In this document: in pieces, positions 43,477 through 52,385 of the stretch
How positions within the stretch are numbered: the stretch's first letter is position 1
Layout of the letters: every line of letters starts with the position of its first letter
DNA from: Mucilaginibacter terrae
GTDB taxonomy: Bacteria > Bacteroidota > Bacteroidia > Sphingobacteriales > Sphingobacteriaceae
Assembly: GCF_031951985.1 (NCBI RefSeq)
Contig: NZ_JAVLVU010000001.1
Span: 5,208,001-5,272,000 of the forward strand
Length of the DNA stretch: 64,000 nt
Direction: 5' to 3'
Translations under genes and position numbers: made by a program
The notes under the pieces: generated by a model
Told to the model about the DNA's origin: nothing
Databases searched by the model: none
The model's input: only the letters and a program-made list of their open reading frames with translations

Positions 43477-46400
43477 ATGAGTGAATTTTTACAAATTCAA
43501 TCCTCTCCGCCGCGCATTTACAGGCAGGCAGGAAAGGTGATCAATTGTGCGCTTATTGCCACAGCTCTGCTGTCTTTTCCGGCGGTGCTAAGCGCTTCTC
43601 CAATCACAAATCATCCCGGTTTTAAAGTTGAACTGCAAAAGCAGGATCGCCAGGTTACCGGTACCGTTGTGGATGAAAAAGGCGAACCGCTTCCCGGAGT
43701 GAGTATTTCTATTAAAGGCACCACGCGTGGCACCATTACAGATGTTAACGGCAAATTCTCGCTGCAAGTGCCGGATGATGCTGTTCTCGTGTTTTCTTAT
43801 GCAGGTTATTCCAGCCAGGAGCAGGTAGTGGGTCAGAGGGCATCAATTGATGTTAAGCTGGCAGTTTCCGAAAAATCATTGGCCGATGTTGTGGTTGTAG
43901 GTTACAACGCACAAAAGCGTTCAACATTAACCGGTTCAGTATCTGATGTAAAGGGTGCCGAACTTGTTAAAAGTCCGCAGCCAAACGTATCTAACTCATT
44001 AGCCGGTCGTTTTTCGGGTGTTATTGCCAACAACCGTTCGGGCGAGCCTGGTTACGATGGTTCAAGCATTACTATACGTGGTTTAGCTACAAGAGGTAGT
44101 AATAATGTATTGGTTGTTGTGGATGGTATTCCGGGGCAGATAGGTGGCCTCGAGCGTTTAGATCCTAATGACATCGAAAGCATTTCGGTACTGAAAGATG
44201 CATCCGCAGCCATTTATGGTAACCGTGCAGCTAACGGCGTAATATTAGTAACTACTAAACGTGGTAAAACAGGTAAGCCAACTATCAACTATACCTTTAA
44301 CCAGGGTTTTAGCCAGCCTACCCGTTTACCTCAAATGGCCGATGCGCCTCAGTATGCTCAGCTTGTAAACGAAATTTTATACAACGGCAGCCCAAGCGGA
44401 GGTTTAAACCAACGTTACAGTGCAGCGCAGATCGAAAACTTCCGTAATGGCTCTGACCCGTTAAATTACCCTAATACCGATTGGATTGATGCAACGCTGA
44501 AAAAAGTAGCATTACAAAATCAGCAAAGCCTGTCTGTAAATGGTGGTAGCGAAGATGTAAAATACTACCTTTCATTAGGTACTATTTACCAGGATAATCT
44601 GTATAAAAATGGTGTTACCAAGTATAAGCAATACAATTTCCGTTCAAACGTTGATGCCAACATTACCAAACGGTTTAAAGTAAGCTTATCACTATCTGGC
44701 AGGCAGGAAGATCGCCAGTACCCAACTACAGGGGGCGGTGGCATATTCCGGTCAATTTACCGTGCTAACCCAACTGTTGCGCCGTTTTATCCTAATGGTT
44801 TACCAACCATTGGGATCGAGGGTGAAAATCCGGCCTTACAAGTAACCGATATTGGGGGCATAAACAAGAATCCAATACATGTTTTCAACGGGATTTTGAG
44901 GGCAACTTACCAAATTCCAGGTGTTGAAGGATTATCTGTTGACGGATTTTTCTCGGTTGACCGTGCTTTCAATTTTAGTAAAAATTTCTCGAAGCCATAC
45001 AGCGTTTATAATTATATAGCCAGTACAAATGTTTATGAACCAAGGTTATATGGTGGTTTCAATAACAAGCCTATATTGTTCGAATCGCAAATGAACGATG
45101 TTCAGTTAATATCAAACGCTAAATTGAACTATACCAAAAAATTTGGCAAGCATGATATTTTCGCTTTTGTGGGTTATGAGCAAAGCAGAAACCGCAGGGA
45201 ATATTTTGATGCAACCCGCAGGAATTTCCTTTCATCAGAGCTTCCAGAACTTTCGCAAGGTGGTACAGCTTCAACAGATTTTGTTAACTCTGGCTACAGC
45301 TCCAATTTTACCCGCCAAAGTGTTATCAGTAAACTTACTTATAACTACAACGAAAAGTACATGATTGAAGGCCAGTTACGTGCCGATGGAAGTTCTAACT
45401 TTCCTGCAGGTAAGAGATGGGGGTATTTCCCGTCGGTATCGGGTGCATGGCGTATTTCGAAAGAAGACTGGTTTGCCAATAACGTTAAGTTCTTTAACGA
45501 CCTGAAATTCCGTGCATCATATGGTACTTTGGGTAACGATGCGATCGGTAATTTTCAATACTTTGACAACTTTACCATTGTTAGAAATGGTTTTGTTAGC
45601 GGTACCGATATACAAGCTAATTTGAACCTTATTAAACTGGCCAACCCTAACATTACCTGGGAAGTTGCCAAGAAACTCGACATTGGTTTAAATGCTGTAT
45701 TTCTTAAAAACTTTAATATCGAGGCAATTTATTTCAATCAAAACCGTACAAGTCTGCTCACTCCGCGAAGTGGCTCGGTACCCGCAGTTACCGGTATAGT
45801 CAATCCATATAATGGTGATAGATTATTACCTGAAGAAAATATTGGCGAGGTTAACAGCAAGGGTTTTGAAACCACTTTGGGATATAATCATAGTGGTAAA
45901 GATTTTACTTGGGGAGTATCAGGTAATGTAACTTATGCTAAAAGCAAAGTGATATTTTTAGATGATGCACCAGGGTTGTTACCATACCAAAAAATAACAG
46001 GTGCTTCATTAAATACCCCGCTGCTTTACAGAAGCATAGGCCTTTTCAGAACCGCCCAGGAGCTTGCCGCATATCCGCACGTAGTAGGGGCAAAAGTTGG
46101 CGACCTTAAATTTGAGGATTACAACCAAGACGGTGTAATTGATGCTCGGGATATGGTAAGAAATACTTATGGAAACGTTCCAAGAATCACCTACGGCTTT
46201 ACATTAAACGCAGCTTACAAAAACTTCGATTTTACTGCATTACTGGCTGGTCAGGCACAGGTAGCACAATATGTTCTTCCCGAGTCGGGCACCATTGGTA
46301 ACTTCTACCGCTCATGGGCCGATAATCGTTTCGGGCCTAACACGCCAGACGGAACTTTCCCTATGGTAACCGAAAGATCATCAAGTGCCATAAGCGGTGG

Positions 46401-46650
46401 CTTATATCCAAGCACTTTCTGGTTAAATAACGCATCTTTTTTACGTCTTAAAAATCTCCAGGTGGGGTATAATGTAAACGCTAATTTCTTATCAAAAATT
46501 AAGGTTTCAGCTTTACGGGTTTACTTCAGTGCCTTTAACTTGTTTACCATATCAAAAGTTAAAGATTATGATCCGGAAGGTGACAGTGGAAGCGGCCAGT
46601 TTTATCCGCAGCAAAAAATATACAACCTGGGTGTAAACGTTAAATTTTAA
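43477..46650 (+). CDS. SusC/RagA-family TonB-dependent transporter (HTCS locus)
   Basis: 1057 residues. An extended N-terminus (MSEFLQIQSSPPRIYRQAGK) precedes the signal hydrophobic stretch ALIATALLSFPAVLSA. A carboxypeptidase-like domain follows (VTGTVVDEKGEPLPGVSISI), then the plug with VVVGYNAQKRSTLTGSVS, TIRGLATRGSNNVLVVVDG and SVLKDASAAIYGNRAANGV, and a barrel ending in YNLGVNVKF. It takes up oligosaccharides cut at the surface by the GH5 enzyme encoded two genes downstream. It is followed after 5 bp by its SusD. Confidence 0.94.
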   Translation: MSEFLQIQSSPPRIYRQAGKVINCALIATALLSFPAVLSASPITNHPGFKVELQKQDRQVTGTVVDEKGEPLPGVSISIKGTTRGTITDVNGKFSLQVPDDAVLVFSYAGYSSQEQVVGQRASIDVKLAVSEKSLADVVVVGYNAQKRSTLTGSVSDVKGAELVKSPQPNVSNSLAGRFSGVIANNRSGEPGYDGSSITIRGLATRGSNNVLVVVDGIPGQIGGLERLDPNDIESISVLKDASAAIYGNRAANGVILVTTKRGKTGKPTINYTFNQGFSQPTRLPQMADAPQYAQLVNEILYNGSPSGGLNQRYSAAQIENFRNGSDPLNYPNTDWIDATLKKVALQNQQSLSVNGGSEDVKYYLSLGTIYQDNLYKNGVTKYKQYNFRSNVDANITKRFKVSLSLSGRQEDRQYPTTGGGGIFRSIYRANPTVAPFYPNGLPTIGIEGENPALQVTDIGGINKNPIHVFNGILRATYQIPGVEGLSVDGFFSVDRAFNFSKNFSKPYSVYNYIASTNVYEPRLYGGFNNKPILFESQMNDVQLISNAKLNYTKKFGKHDIFAFVGYEQSRNRREYFDATRRNFLSSELPELSQGGTASTDFVNSGYSSNFTRQSVISKLTYNYNEKYMIEGQLRADGSSNFPAGKRWGYFPSVSGAWRISKEDWFANNVKFFNDLKFRASYGTLGNDAIGNFQYFDNFTIVRNGFVSGTDIQANLNLIKLANPNITWEVAKKLDIGLNAVFLKNFNIEAIYFNQNRTSLLTPRSGSVPAVTGIVNPYNGDRLLPEENIGEVNSKGFETTLGYNHSGKDFTWGVSGNVTYAKSKVIFLDDAPGLLPYQKITGASLNTPLLYRSIGLFRTAQELAAYPHVVGAKVGDLKFEDYNQDGVIDARDMVRNTYGNVPRITYGFTLNAAYKNFDFTALLAGQAQVAQYVLPESGTIGNFYRSWADNRFGPNTPDGTFPMVTERSSSAISGGLYPSTFWLNNASFLRLKNLQVGYNVNANFLSKIKVSALRVYFSAFNLFTISKVKDYDPEGDSGSGQFYPQQKIYNLGVNVKF

Positions 46651-46655
46651 GAGTA

Positions 46656-48359
46656 ATGAAAATTAGATATATAAAATATTGGGGCGCATTAGTAAGTGCA
46701 ACCCTGCTTTTTTCGGCCTGTAAAAAAGATTATTTAGATATTCAGCCAACAGACCGTATTGCAACATCAGCATTACAATCAGATAGTACTGTATTTGAGG
46801 CTTATGTAACCAACCGTTACATTGGTACACAGTTAACCAATAAAGAAGGTGACGGCACTCCTCCAGGATTTGGAAGAGGATTTGAATACGCCATGTGGAG
46901 CTCACTTACCGATGAATCTATCTATAACAATGATGACGATACCTGGTTAATTCAACGTGGGCAATTAAGCCCTGATAACCTGGGTATAGCCAATGTTTTT
47001 TGGGGTAGAGGTTACAGGGGTATACGCGAGTGTAATTTTGCATTGAGCCTGTTGCCTAACGTACCAATGAGCGCACTTCACCGTAACCGCATAGAAGGCG
47101 AGCTGAAGTTTGTAAGAGCCTTCCGTTATTTTGACCTTATTCGTAACTATGGGGGTATAGTGCTCATGGGCGACCGTGTTACCCAGTTAGGTGAAAATTT
47201 TCAGGACCCGGCGTTATTTAAACGTTCTACCATAAAAGAGTCTATTGATTATGTAACGGCTCAATTAGATGATGCTTCGGCAAAATTGCCTCTAAACAAT
47301 GATGGAACCTGGATCAATGGACGGGCAACAAAAGGGGCAGCGCTTGCTTTAAAATCGCGCTTGTTATTATACGCAGCAAGTCCGCTGTATGCAGCCGGAA
47401 CCTGGGAAGCAGCAGCAAATGCAGCACAAGCAGTTATTGGTTTAAACAAATACAATTTGTACTCAGGTGGCTATGGTAACATGTTCCTGGTAAATGAAAC
47501 CAGCGAAACTATTTTTGCCAGGTATTATACCCGCGATGCCGGTCACGTGCATTTAGAAATTGCTAACGGACCAAACGGTTACGGCGGTTGGGCAGGTAAT
47601 TCGCCTTTGCAAAATTTAGTTGATGATTATGAGATGAGCAATGGAAAGGCCATTACCGATCCAACATCAGGTTTTAATGCCAATGACCCGTATGCTAACC
47701 GCGACCCGAGATTTGCAGCCACTATTTTCTACAACGGTGCACAATACCGTGGCCGTGCCATAGAAACTTTTATACCTGGCGGCAGAGACAGCCGGGATGG
47801 CAGTGAAAACTGGAACACATCAAAAACTGGTTACTATCTTAAAAAGTTTATTAACGAAACATACCCTATACAGAACCCATGGGGTAACGCGGGTTTCCAA
47901 ACCTGGACGTATTTCCGTCTTTCTGAAATACTTTTGAATTTTGCCGAGGCTGCCAACGAGGCTTATGGTCCGGATGTGGTTCCTCCGGGAGCAACTTATT
48001 CGGCTCGTACTGCGGTTAATGCCATCAGGGCGCGTGCAGGGGTGAACATGCCAGCCCTTGCCAATGTATCTTCGAAAGACCAAATGCGTGATGCTATCCG
48101 TCATGAACGCCGCATTGAGCTTGCCTTTGAAGAGCACCGTTTTTATGATGTGCGCCGTTGGAGAATTGCCGATGTAACCGAAAATAAACCGGCAATGGGA
48201 GTAACCATTACCAAAACCGGCACCGGCTTTACTTTTGCACCAAAAGTAGCTTTGGATGGCAGAAACTTCCAAACCCGCCATTACTGGTTACCAATACCTC
48301 GGGCCGAGATACAGGCTTCAAGTAATCAGCTGCAGCAAAATAGCGGCTATAACAATTAA
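46656..48359 (+). CDS. SusD/RagB-family glycan-binding lipoprotein
   Basis: 567 residues. Lipoprotein signal WGALVSATLLFSACKKDYLD with the lipobox Cys. Classical SusD features are RGYRGIRECNFALSLLP, GELKFVRAFRYFDLIRNYGG, the C-terminal RHERRIELAFEEHRFYDVRRW and YWLPIPRAEIQASSNQLQQN. It is the surface partner of the preceding SusC. It ends in a strong terminator, so distal genes probably need partial readthrough or their own start. Confidence 0.94.
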   Translation: MKIRYIKYWGALVSATLLFSACKKDYLDIQPTDRIATSALQSDSTVFEAYVTNRYIGTQLTNKEGDGTPPGFGRGFEYAMWSSLTDESIYNNDDDTWLIQRGQLSPDNLGIANVFWGRGYRGIRECNFALSLLPNVPMSALHRNRIEGELKFVRAFRYFDLIRNYGGIVLMGDRVTQLGENFQDPALFKRSTIKESIDYVTAQLDDASAKLPLNNDGTWINGRATKGAALALKSRLLLYAASPLYAAGTWEAAANAAQAVIGLNKYNLYSGGYGNMFLVNETSETIFARYYTRDAGHVHLEIANGPNGYGGWAGNSPLQNLVDDYEMSNGKAITDPTSGFNANDPYANRDPRFAATIFYNGAQYRGRAIETFIPGGRDSRDGSENWNTSKTGYYLKKFINETYPIQNPWGNAGFQTWTYFRLSEILLNFAEAANEAYGPDVVPPGATYSARTAVNAIRARAGVNMPALANVSSKDQMRDAIRHERRIELAFEEHRFYDVRRWRIADVTENKPAMGVTITKTGTGFTFAPKVALDGRNFQTRHYWLPIPRAEIQASSNQLQQNSGYNN

Positions 48360-48366
48360 TATGATA

Positions 48367-48400
48367 ACCCGTGCCGTTTTGGCGGCACGGGTATTTTTTT
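48367..48400 (+). terminator. Terminator after the second SusD gene
   Basis: Stem ACCCGTGCCG / CGGCACGGGT (48367-48376 and 48383-48392), loop TTTTGG, then a run of seven T. It separates susCD from the enzyme genes, a common way to make SusCD more abundant than the enzymes. Confidence 0.8.
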
Positions 48401-48422
48401 AAACATTCAAATTTTTCGGATC

Positions 48423-49898
48423 ATGAGATTTAAAGGAATACTTGCCCTCAATACAATCCTATGGATGTTTTTACTCATTTTTTCGGCTTGTAAAAAAAAT
48501 GAGTCATCAACTGATGAAGCACCGGAGACCACAACCACAACTCCGCCTGTAACAACAAATTCGTTAGGCGCAGCCGCCATTTCAGGATTAAACTGGGCCG
48601 ATGCAAGAGATAACTATAATGATGGTTGGGTTATACCAAGCGGCTTAACTGCTGCAGATAATTACAGCACTGTACAAAATAAAGCCGAAACTATTTTAAA
48701 CGCCTTCATTACCAACCAGGCTAATACAGTCAGGTTGCCTGTAAACCCGCCTTCGGTAGCCGAATCCTGGTGGAATTCTTATTCGGGTGCTATTGATAAG
48801 GCATTAAGCAAAAACATGAAAGTGATTTTAGCTTATTGGGAAGGCACAGCCGCTAAAGATGGTAAGATTGACGACATGACCAAGTTTTGGGCTATGTGGA
48901 GCGCAGTGGTAACTAAATATGGGGCTAACCCCAAAGTTTACTTTGAAATAATGAATGAGCCGTTCGGTTATACAGAAACCGACTGGAAAAATATTTGTGC
49001 ACAGTGGCTCACTACTTACAGCAACGTGCCGAGAGAGAGAATTTTAGTTGGAGGAACAGGTTACAGCGAAAATGTAGCCGTAATGGGTGCAGATAGCAGG
49101 TTTAACAACTGTTTGTTTTCTTTACATATTTATGCATGGTGGGGAAACCATGTTAACGAAAGTACCTGGCAATCACAAATGCAAACCGCCATGGGCGCAT
49201 ATGCTTCGCGCACTGTGCTAACCGAGTTTGGCGCTCCAATGACCACTGGTGAAAACTACACCGGTAGTATTAACAACGATGCAGAAATAGCCTTTATAAA
49301 AGGTATCACCAATAAATTAAGAACCGCCCACGTAGCCAGCGTATACTGGCCGGGGTTAAGAGATAATGATACTTACAGCCTGTTTACGTTCAACGCCGGA
49401 ACTATGGCCTTTACCAATGGCTCGGGTTTAACGCGTATGAATTATGCGTGGGGTAATAATCCATCAACTTTTAATGCAAATAGCTTTTACAAAATCACTA
49501 ACGCCAATAGCAATTTGTTGCTTGATGTAAGCCAAAGCTCAACTGCCGGTGGTGCGGCTATTACACAACAAACCGCAGGCACAGGTAACAGCCAGCAATG
49601 GAGTATCGTATCAACCGATAATGGATACTTTAAAATTATTAACCGTAACAGCGGATTGGCGCTTGACATAAACCAGGCATCAACCAACAATGGTACCGCC
49701 GCAATTCAATGGACCTATGGAGGCAGCGATAACCAGCAATGGGATATTTCGGTATTGGAAAACGGTAAATACGTAATCACTAATAAAAACAGTAAACAGT
49801 CTCTTGATGTCAATCAAGGCTCTACTGCAGCAGGTGGCACAATTATACAGTGGCCCTGGAATGGTGGAAATAACCAGCAATGGACAATTGCGCAGTAA
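48423..49898 (+). CDS. GH5-family endoglycanase lipoprotein with C-terminal ricin-type lectin domain
   Basis: 491 residues. Lipobox FSACKKNES places it on a membrane, probably the cell surface, followed by a Thr/Pro linker. The GH5 barrel (about 50-345) has the acid/base Glu179 in YFEIMNEPFG and nucleophile Glu268 in VLTEFGAP. Residues about 355-491 form a beta-trefoil ricin-B-like lectin with three QQW-type repeats (NSQQWSI, DNQQWDI, NNQQWTI) and three LDV/LDI-x-Q repeats. It is probably the first, surface-acting enzyme of the locus. The GH5 subfamily, and so the backbone (mannan, glucan, xyloglucan, galactan), is not clear by eye. Confidence 0.88.
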   Translation: MRFKGILALNTILWMFLLIFSACKKNESSTDEAPETTTTTPPVTTNSLGAAAISGLNWADARDNYNDGWVIPSGLTAADNYSTVQNKAETILNAFITNQANTVRLPVNPPSVAESWWNSYSGAIDKALSKNMKVILAYWEGTAAKDGKIDDMTKFWAMWSAVVTKYGANPKVYFEIMNEPFGYTETDWKNICAQWLTTYSNVPRERILVGGTGYSENVAVMGADSRFNNCLFSLHIYAWWGNHVNESTWQSQMQTAMGAYASRTVLTEFGAPMTTGENYTGSINNDAEIAFIKGITNKLRTAHVASVYWPGLRDNDTYSLFTFNAGTMAFTNGSGLTRMNYAWGNNPSTFNANSFYKITNANSNLLLDVSQSSTAGGAAITQQTAGTGNSQQWSIVSTDNGYFKIINRNSGLALDINQASTNNGTAAIQWTYGGSDNQQWDISVLENGKYVITNKNSKQSLDVNQGSTAAGGTIIQWPWNGGNNQQWTIAQ

Positions 49899-49971
49899 TA
49901 GCACTGGTATGAACTGTTAAAACACGTTTATTTAATAACCTAATGCAAAGCATTTTTTGAAGTAATATACT

Positions 49972-52380
49972 ATGAAAAAATCCCCTGTACTGTTATTGAT
50001 GTTGGGTTGCTGGTTTGTACAGGCAAATGCTCAGGATTTAAAAAAGACTTTTAATGATGGCTGGCAATTTCATTCGGGCGAAGCTGCGCCTGACCAAATT
50101 TCACCACAGGAATGGAAAGCAGTGCAACTACCTCATGATTGGGCTATTGAAAGCCCTTTTAGCGAGGAGTGGGCAAGCGCAACAGGCTATTTACCCGGAG
50201 GAGTAGGTTGGTATCAAAAAACTTTTAAAACTCAACCTACATGGTTAGGCAAAAAGGTATTTATATATTTTGACGGAGTTTACAAAAATAGCGAGGTATA
50301 TCTTAACGGGCAACTGCTTGGCAAAAGGCCCAATGGTTTTATTGCATTCAAATATGATTTGACTCCTTATCTCAAAGAAAAAGGCGATAACCTTTTGCAG
50401 GTCAAGGTTGATCACCGCGATTTTGCCGATTCGCGCTGGTACACAGGTTCGGGCATATACCGTAATGTTTATGTTTACGAAAAGGATAAAACCTACATCG
50501 ATCCGTGGGATGTTGCCTTTACCACACCTAAGGTAACTTCAGACCTTGCTGAAATAAATACCTCGGTGAAGATCACCAATAGTTTAGGTAAAAAAGAAAA
50601 GCTTAACCTTCAAATAAGCATTTTAGATAGTAAGGGTAAACTGGTTGCTACACAGTTGAAAAAATTCAGCACCGCAGGTAAAACTCAGGATTTGCTATTT
50701 AAGATGATCATGAATCAGCCCCGGCTATGGTCGCCCGAATCACCGCAGCTTTACAATTTGCAGGTTTCACTTAAGCGAAATGGTAAGGTAATAGACCTTA
50801 TTTCGCAGCAGGTGGGTATACGATCGATAAGGTTTGATAAAGACAACGGATTTTTCCTTAATGATAAGGAAATGAAGATAAAAGGTGTTTGTATTCATGA
50901 TGATGCAGGTGCTTTGGGCGTGGCCGTGCCTAAAGAAGTTTGGGCGCGTAGGCTCGATATTCTAAAAGAAGGGGGTGTTAATTCTGTAAGAATGGGGCAC
51001 AACCCACACGCTGATTACTTGTACGATTTGTGTGATGAAAAAGGTTTTTTGGTTATGGATGAGGCTTTTGACGAATGGGAAATTGGTAAAAATAAATGGG
51101 TTAAAGGTTGGAATGTAGGCACACCTGCCAAAAACGGCTACCATGAGTATTTTAAACAATGGGCCGAAGCCGATTTGCGCAATATGGTGCTGCGTAGCCG
51201 CAATCACCCGTCCATATTTATGTGGAGCATTGGTAATGAAATTGATTACCCGAATGACCCTTATACGCATGAGGTGCTAAATTCAGGCAATAATCCGCAG
51301 ATATATGGTAAAGGCTATCTTCCCGATCATCCGCCTGCATCTCAAATGACTCCCATAGCACGCCGCCTGGCTAAGGCTGTTAAACAATATGATACCACAA
51401 GGCCGGTAACTGCGGCATTGGCGGGCGTAGTAATGTCGAACGAAGTGGGTTTGCCCGAAGAATTAGATATTGTGGGTTATAATTACCAGGAGTATCGTTA
51501 CCCCGAAGATCATCGCAAATTCCCTAACCGTATTATTTACGGTAGCGAGAACGGCATGCGCAAAAATTTATGGGATGCTGTTGATACGAACCGCTACATT
51601 TCAGCCCAGTATTTGTGGACGGGTATCGATTATTTAGGCGAGGCCGGTAAATGGCCGCAAAGAAGTAATGGCGCGGGTTTACTTGACCTTGCAGGTTTCA
51701 AAAAACCTGAGTATTATTACAGGCAAAGTCTTTGGTCAGCCACTCCAATGGTTTACACGGTGGTTGCCCCGCCGCGCACTAAAGAGCAAACCGGTAACTG
51801 GAGCCAAAGGAGAGGGCAGCCTACCTGGAACTGGACCGGATACGACGAACTTACCGTACAAGGTTACACCAACTGCGAAGAAGCCGAACTTTTTATAAAC
51901 GGGCAGAGCCAGGGGCGTAAAAAATGCGCCGAAGCAACACTTAAAATTCCTGCTTGGAATGTTAAATATGCAGCCGGTTCACTGGTTATCAAAGGGTACA
52001 ACTCGGGCAAGTTAGTTGCACAATCAGCGTTGAAAACTTATGGAGAGGCAAGCCGCATTAATGCCTCTGCTGATAAGTACAAAATTAAGCAAGGCGCAAA
52101 GGGTATTCGCCATATTGAAATTGAAATTGCAGACACAGATAATAATCGTGTGCAAATTGCAGAAAACGAAATATTGGTAGAGGTTACAGGGAATGGCAAA
52201 TTGTTGGGCCTCGAAAGTGGCAGTAACGACAGCCATGAATCTTATCAAAGTAATAAAAGGCGGGCTGTACGCGGTAGGTTGCTGGCTTTTGTGCAGCTAT
52301 CGGGCAATACAGGCCAAACAGAGGTTAAAATTTCGGCACCCGGTCTTCAAAGTAAGACCATAATTCTAAATAATAATTAA
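49972..52380 (+). CDS. GH2-family beta-galactosidase-type enzyme
   Basis: 802 residues. Signal peptide MKKSPVLLLMLGCWFVQANA. The domain order is sugar-binding jelly roll (about 25-180, VQLPHDWAIESPF), Ig-like, GH2 catalytic barrel with acid/base Glu423 in WSIGNEIDYP and nucleophile Glu526 in YGSENGM, then DUF4982-like and Ig-like domains (TNCEEAELFINGQSQGR). Periplasmic exo-enzyme, most likely a beta-galactosidase, though GH2 also covers mannosidases and glucuronidases. The GH35 gene starts 5 bp after its stop. Confidence 0.88.
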   Translation: MKKSPVLLLMLGCWFVQANAQDLKKTFNDGWQFHSGEAAPDQISPQEWKAVQLPHDWAIESPFSEEWASATGYLPGGVGWYQKTFKTQPTWLGKKVFIYFDGVYKNSEVYLNGQLLGKRPNGFIAFKYDLTPYLKEKGDNLLQVKVDHRDFADSRWYTGSGIYRNVYVYEKDKTYIDPWDVAFTTPKVTSDLAEINTSVKITNSLGKKEKLNLQISILDSKGKLVATQLKKFSTAGKTQDLLFKMIMNQPRLWSPESPQLYNLQVSLKRNGKVIDLISQQVGIRSIRFDKDNGFFLNDKEMKIKGVCIHDDAGALGVAVPKEVWARRLDILKEGGVNSVRMGHNPHADYLYDLCDEKGFLVMDEAFDEWEIGKNKWVKGWNVGTPAKNGYHEYFKQWAEADLRNMVLRSRNHPSIFMWSIGNEIDYPNDPYTHEVLNSGNNPQIYGKGYLPDHPPASQMTPIARRLAKAVKQYDTTRPVTAALAGVVMSNEVGLPEELDIVGYNYQEYRYPEDHRKFPNRIIYGSENGMRKNLWDAVDTNRYISAQYLWTGIDYLGEAGKWPQRSNGAGLLDLAGFKKPEYYYRQSLWSATPMVYTVVAPPRTKEQTGNWSQRRGQPTWNWTGYDELTVQGYTNCEEAELFINGQSQGRKKCAEATLKIPAWNVKYAAGSLVIKGYNSGKLVAQSALKTYGEASRINASADKYKIKQGAKGIRHIEIEIADTDNNRVQIAENEILVEVTGNGKLLGLESGSNDSHESYQSNKRRAVRGRLLAFVQLSGNTGQTEVKISAPGLQSKTIILNNN

Positions 52381-52385
52381 TACAT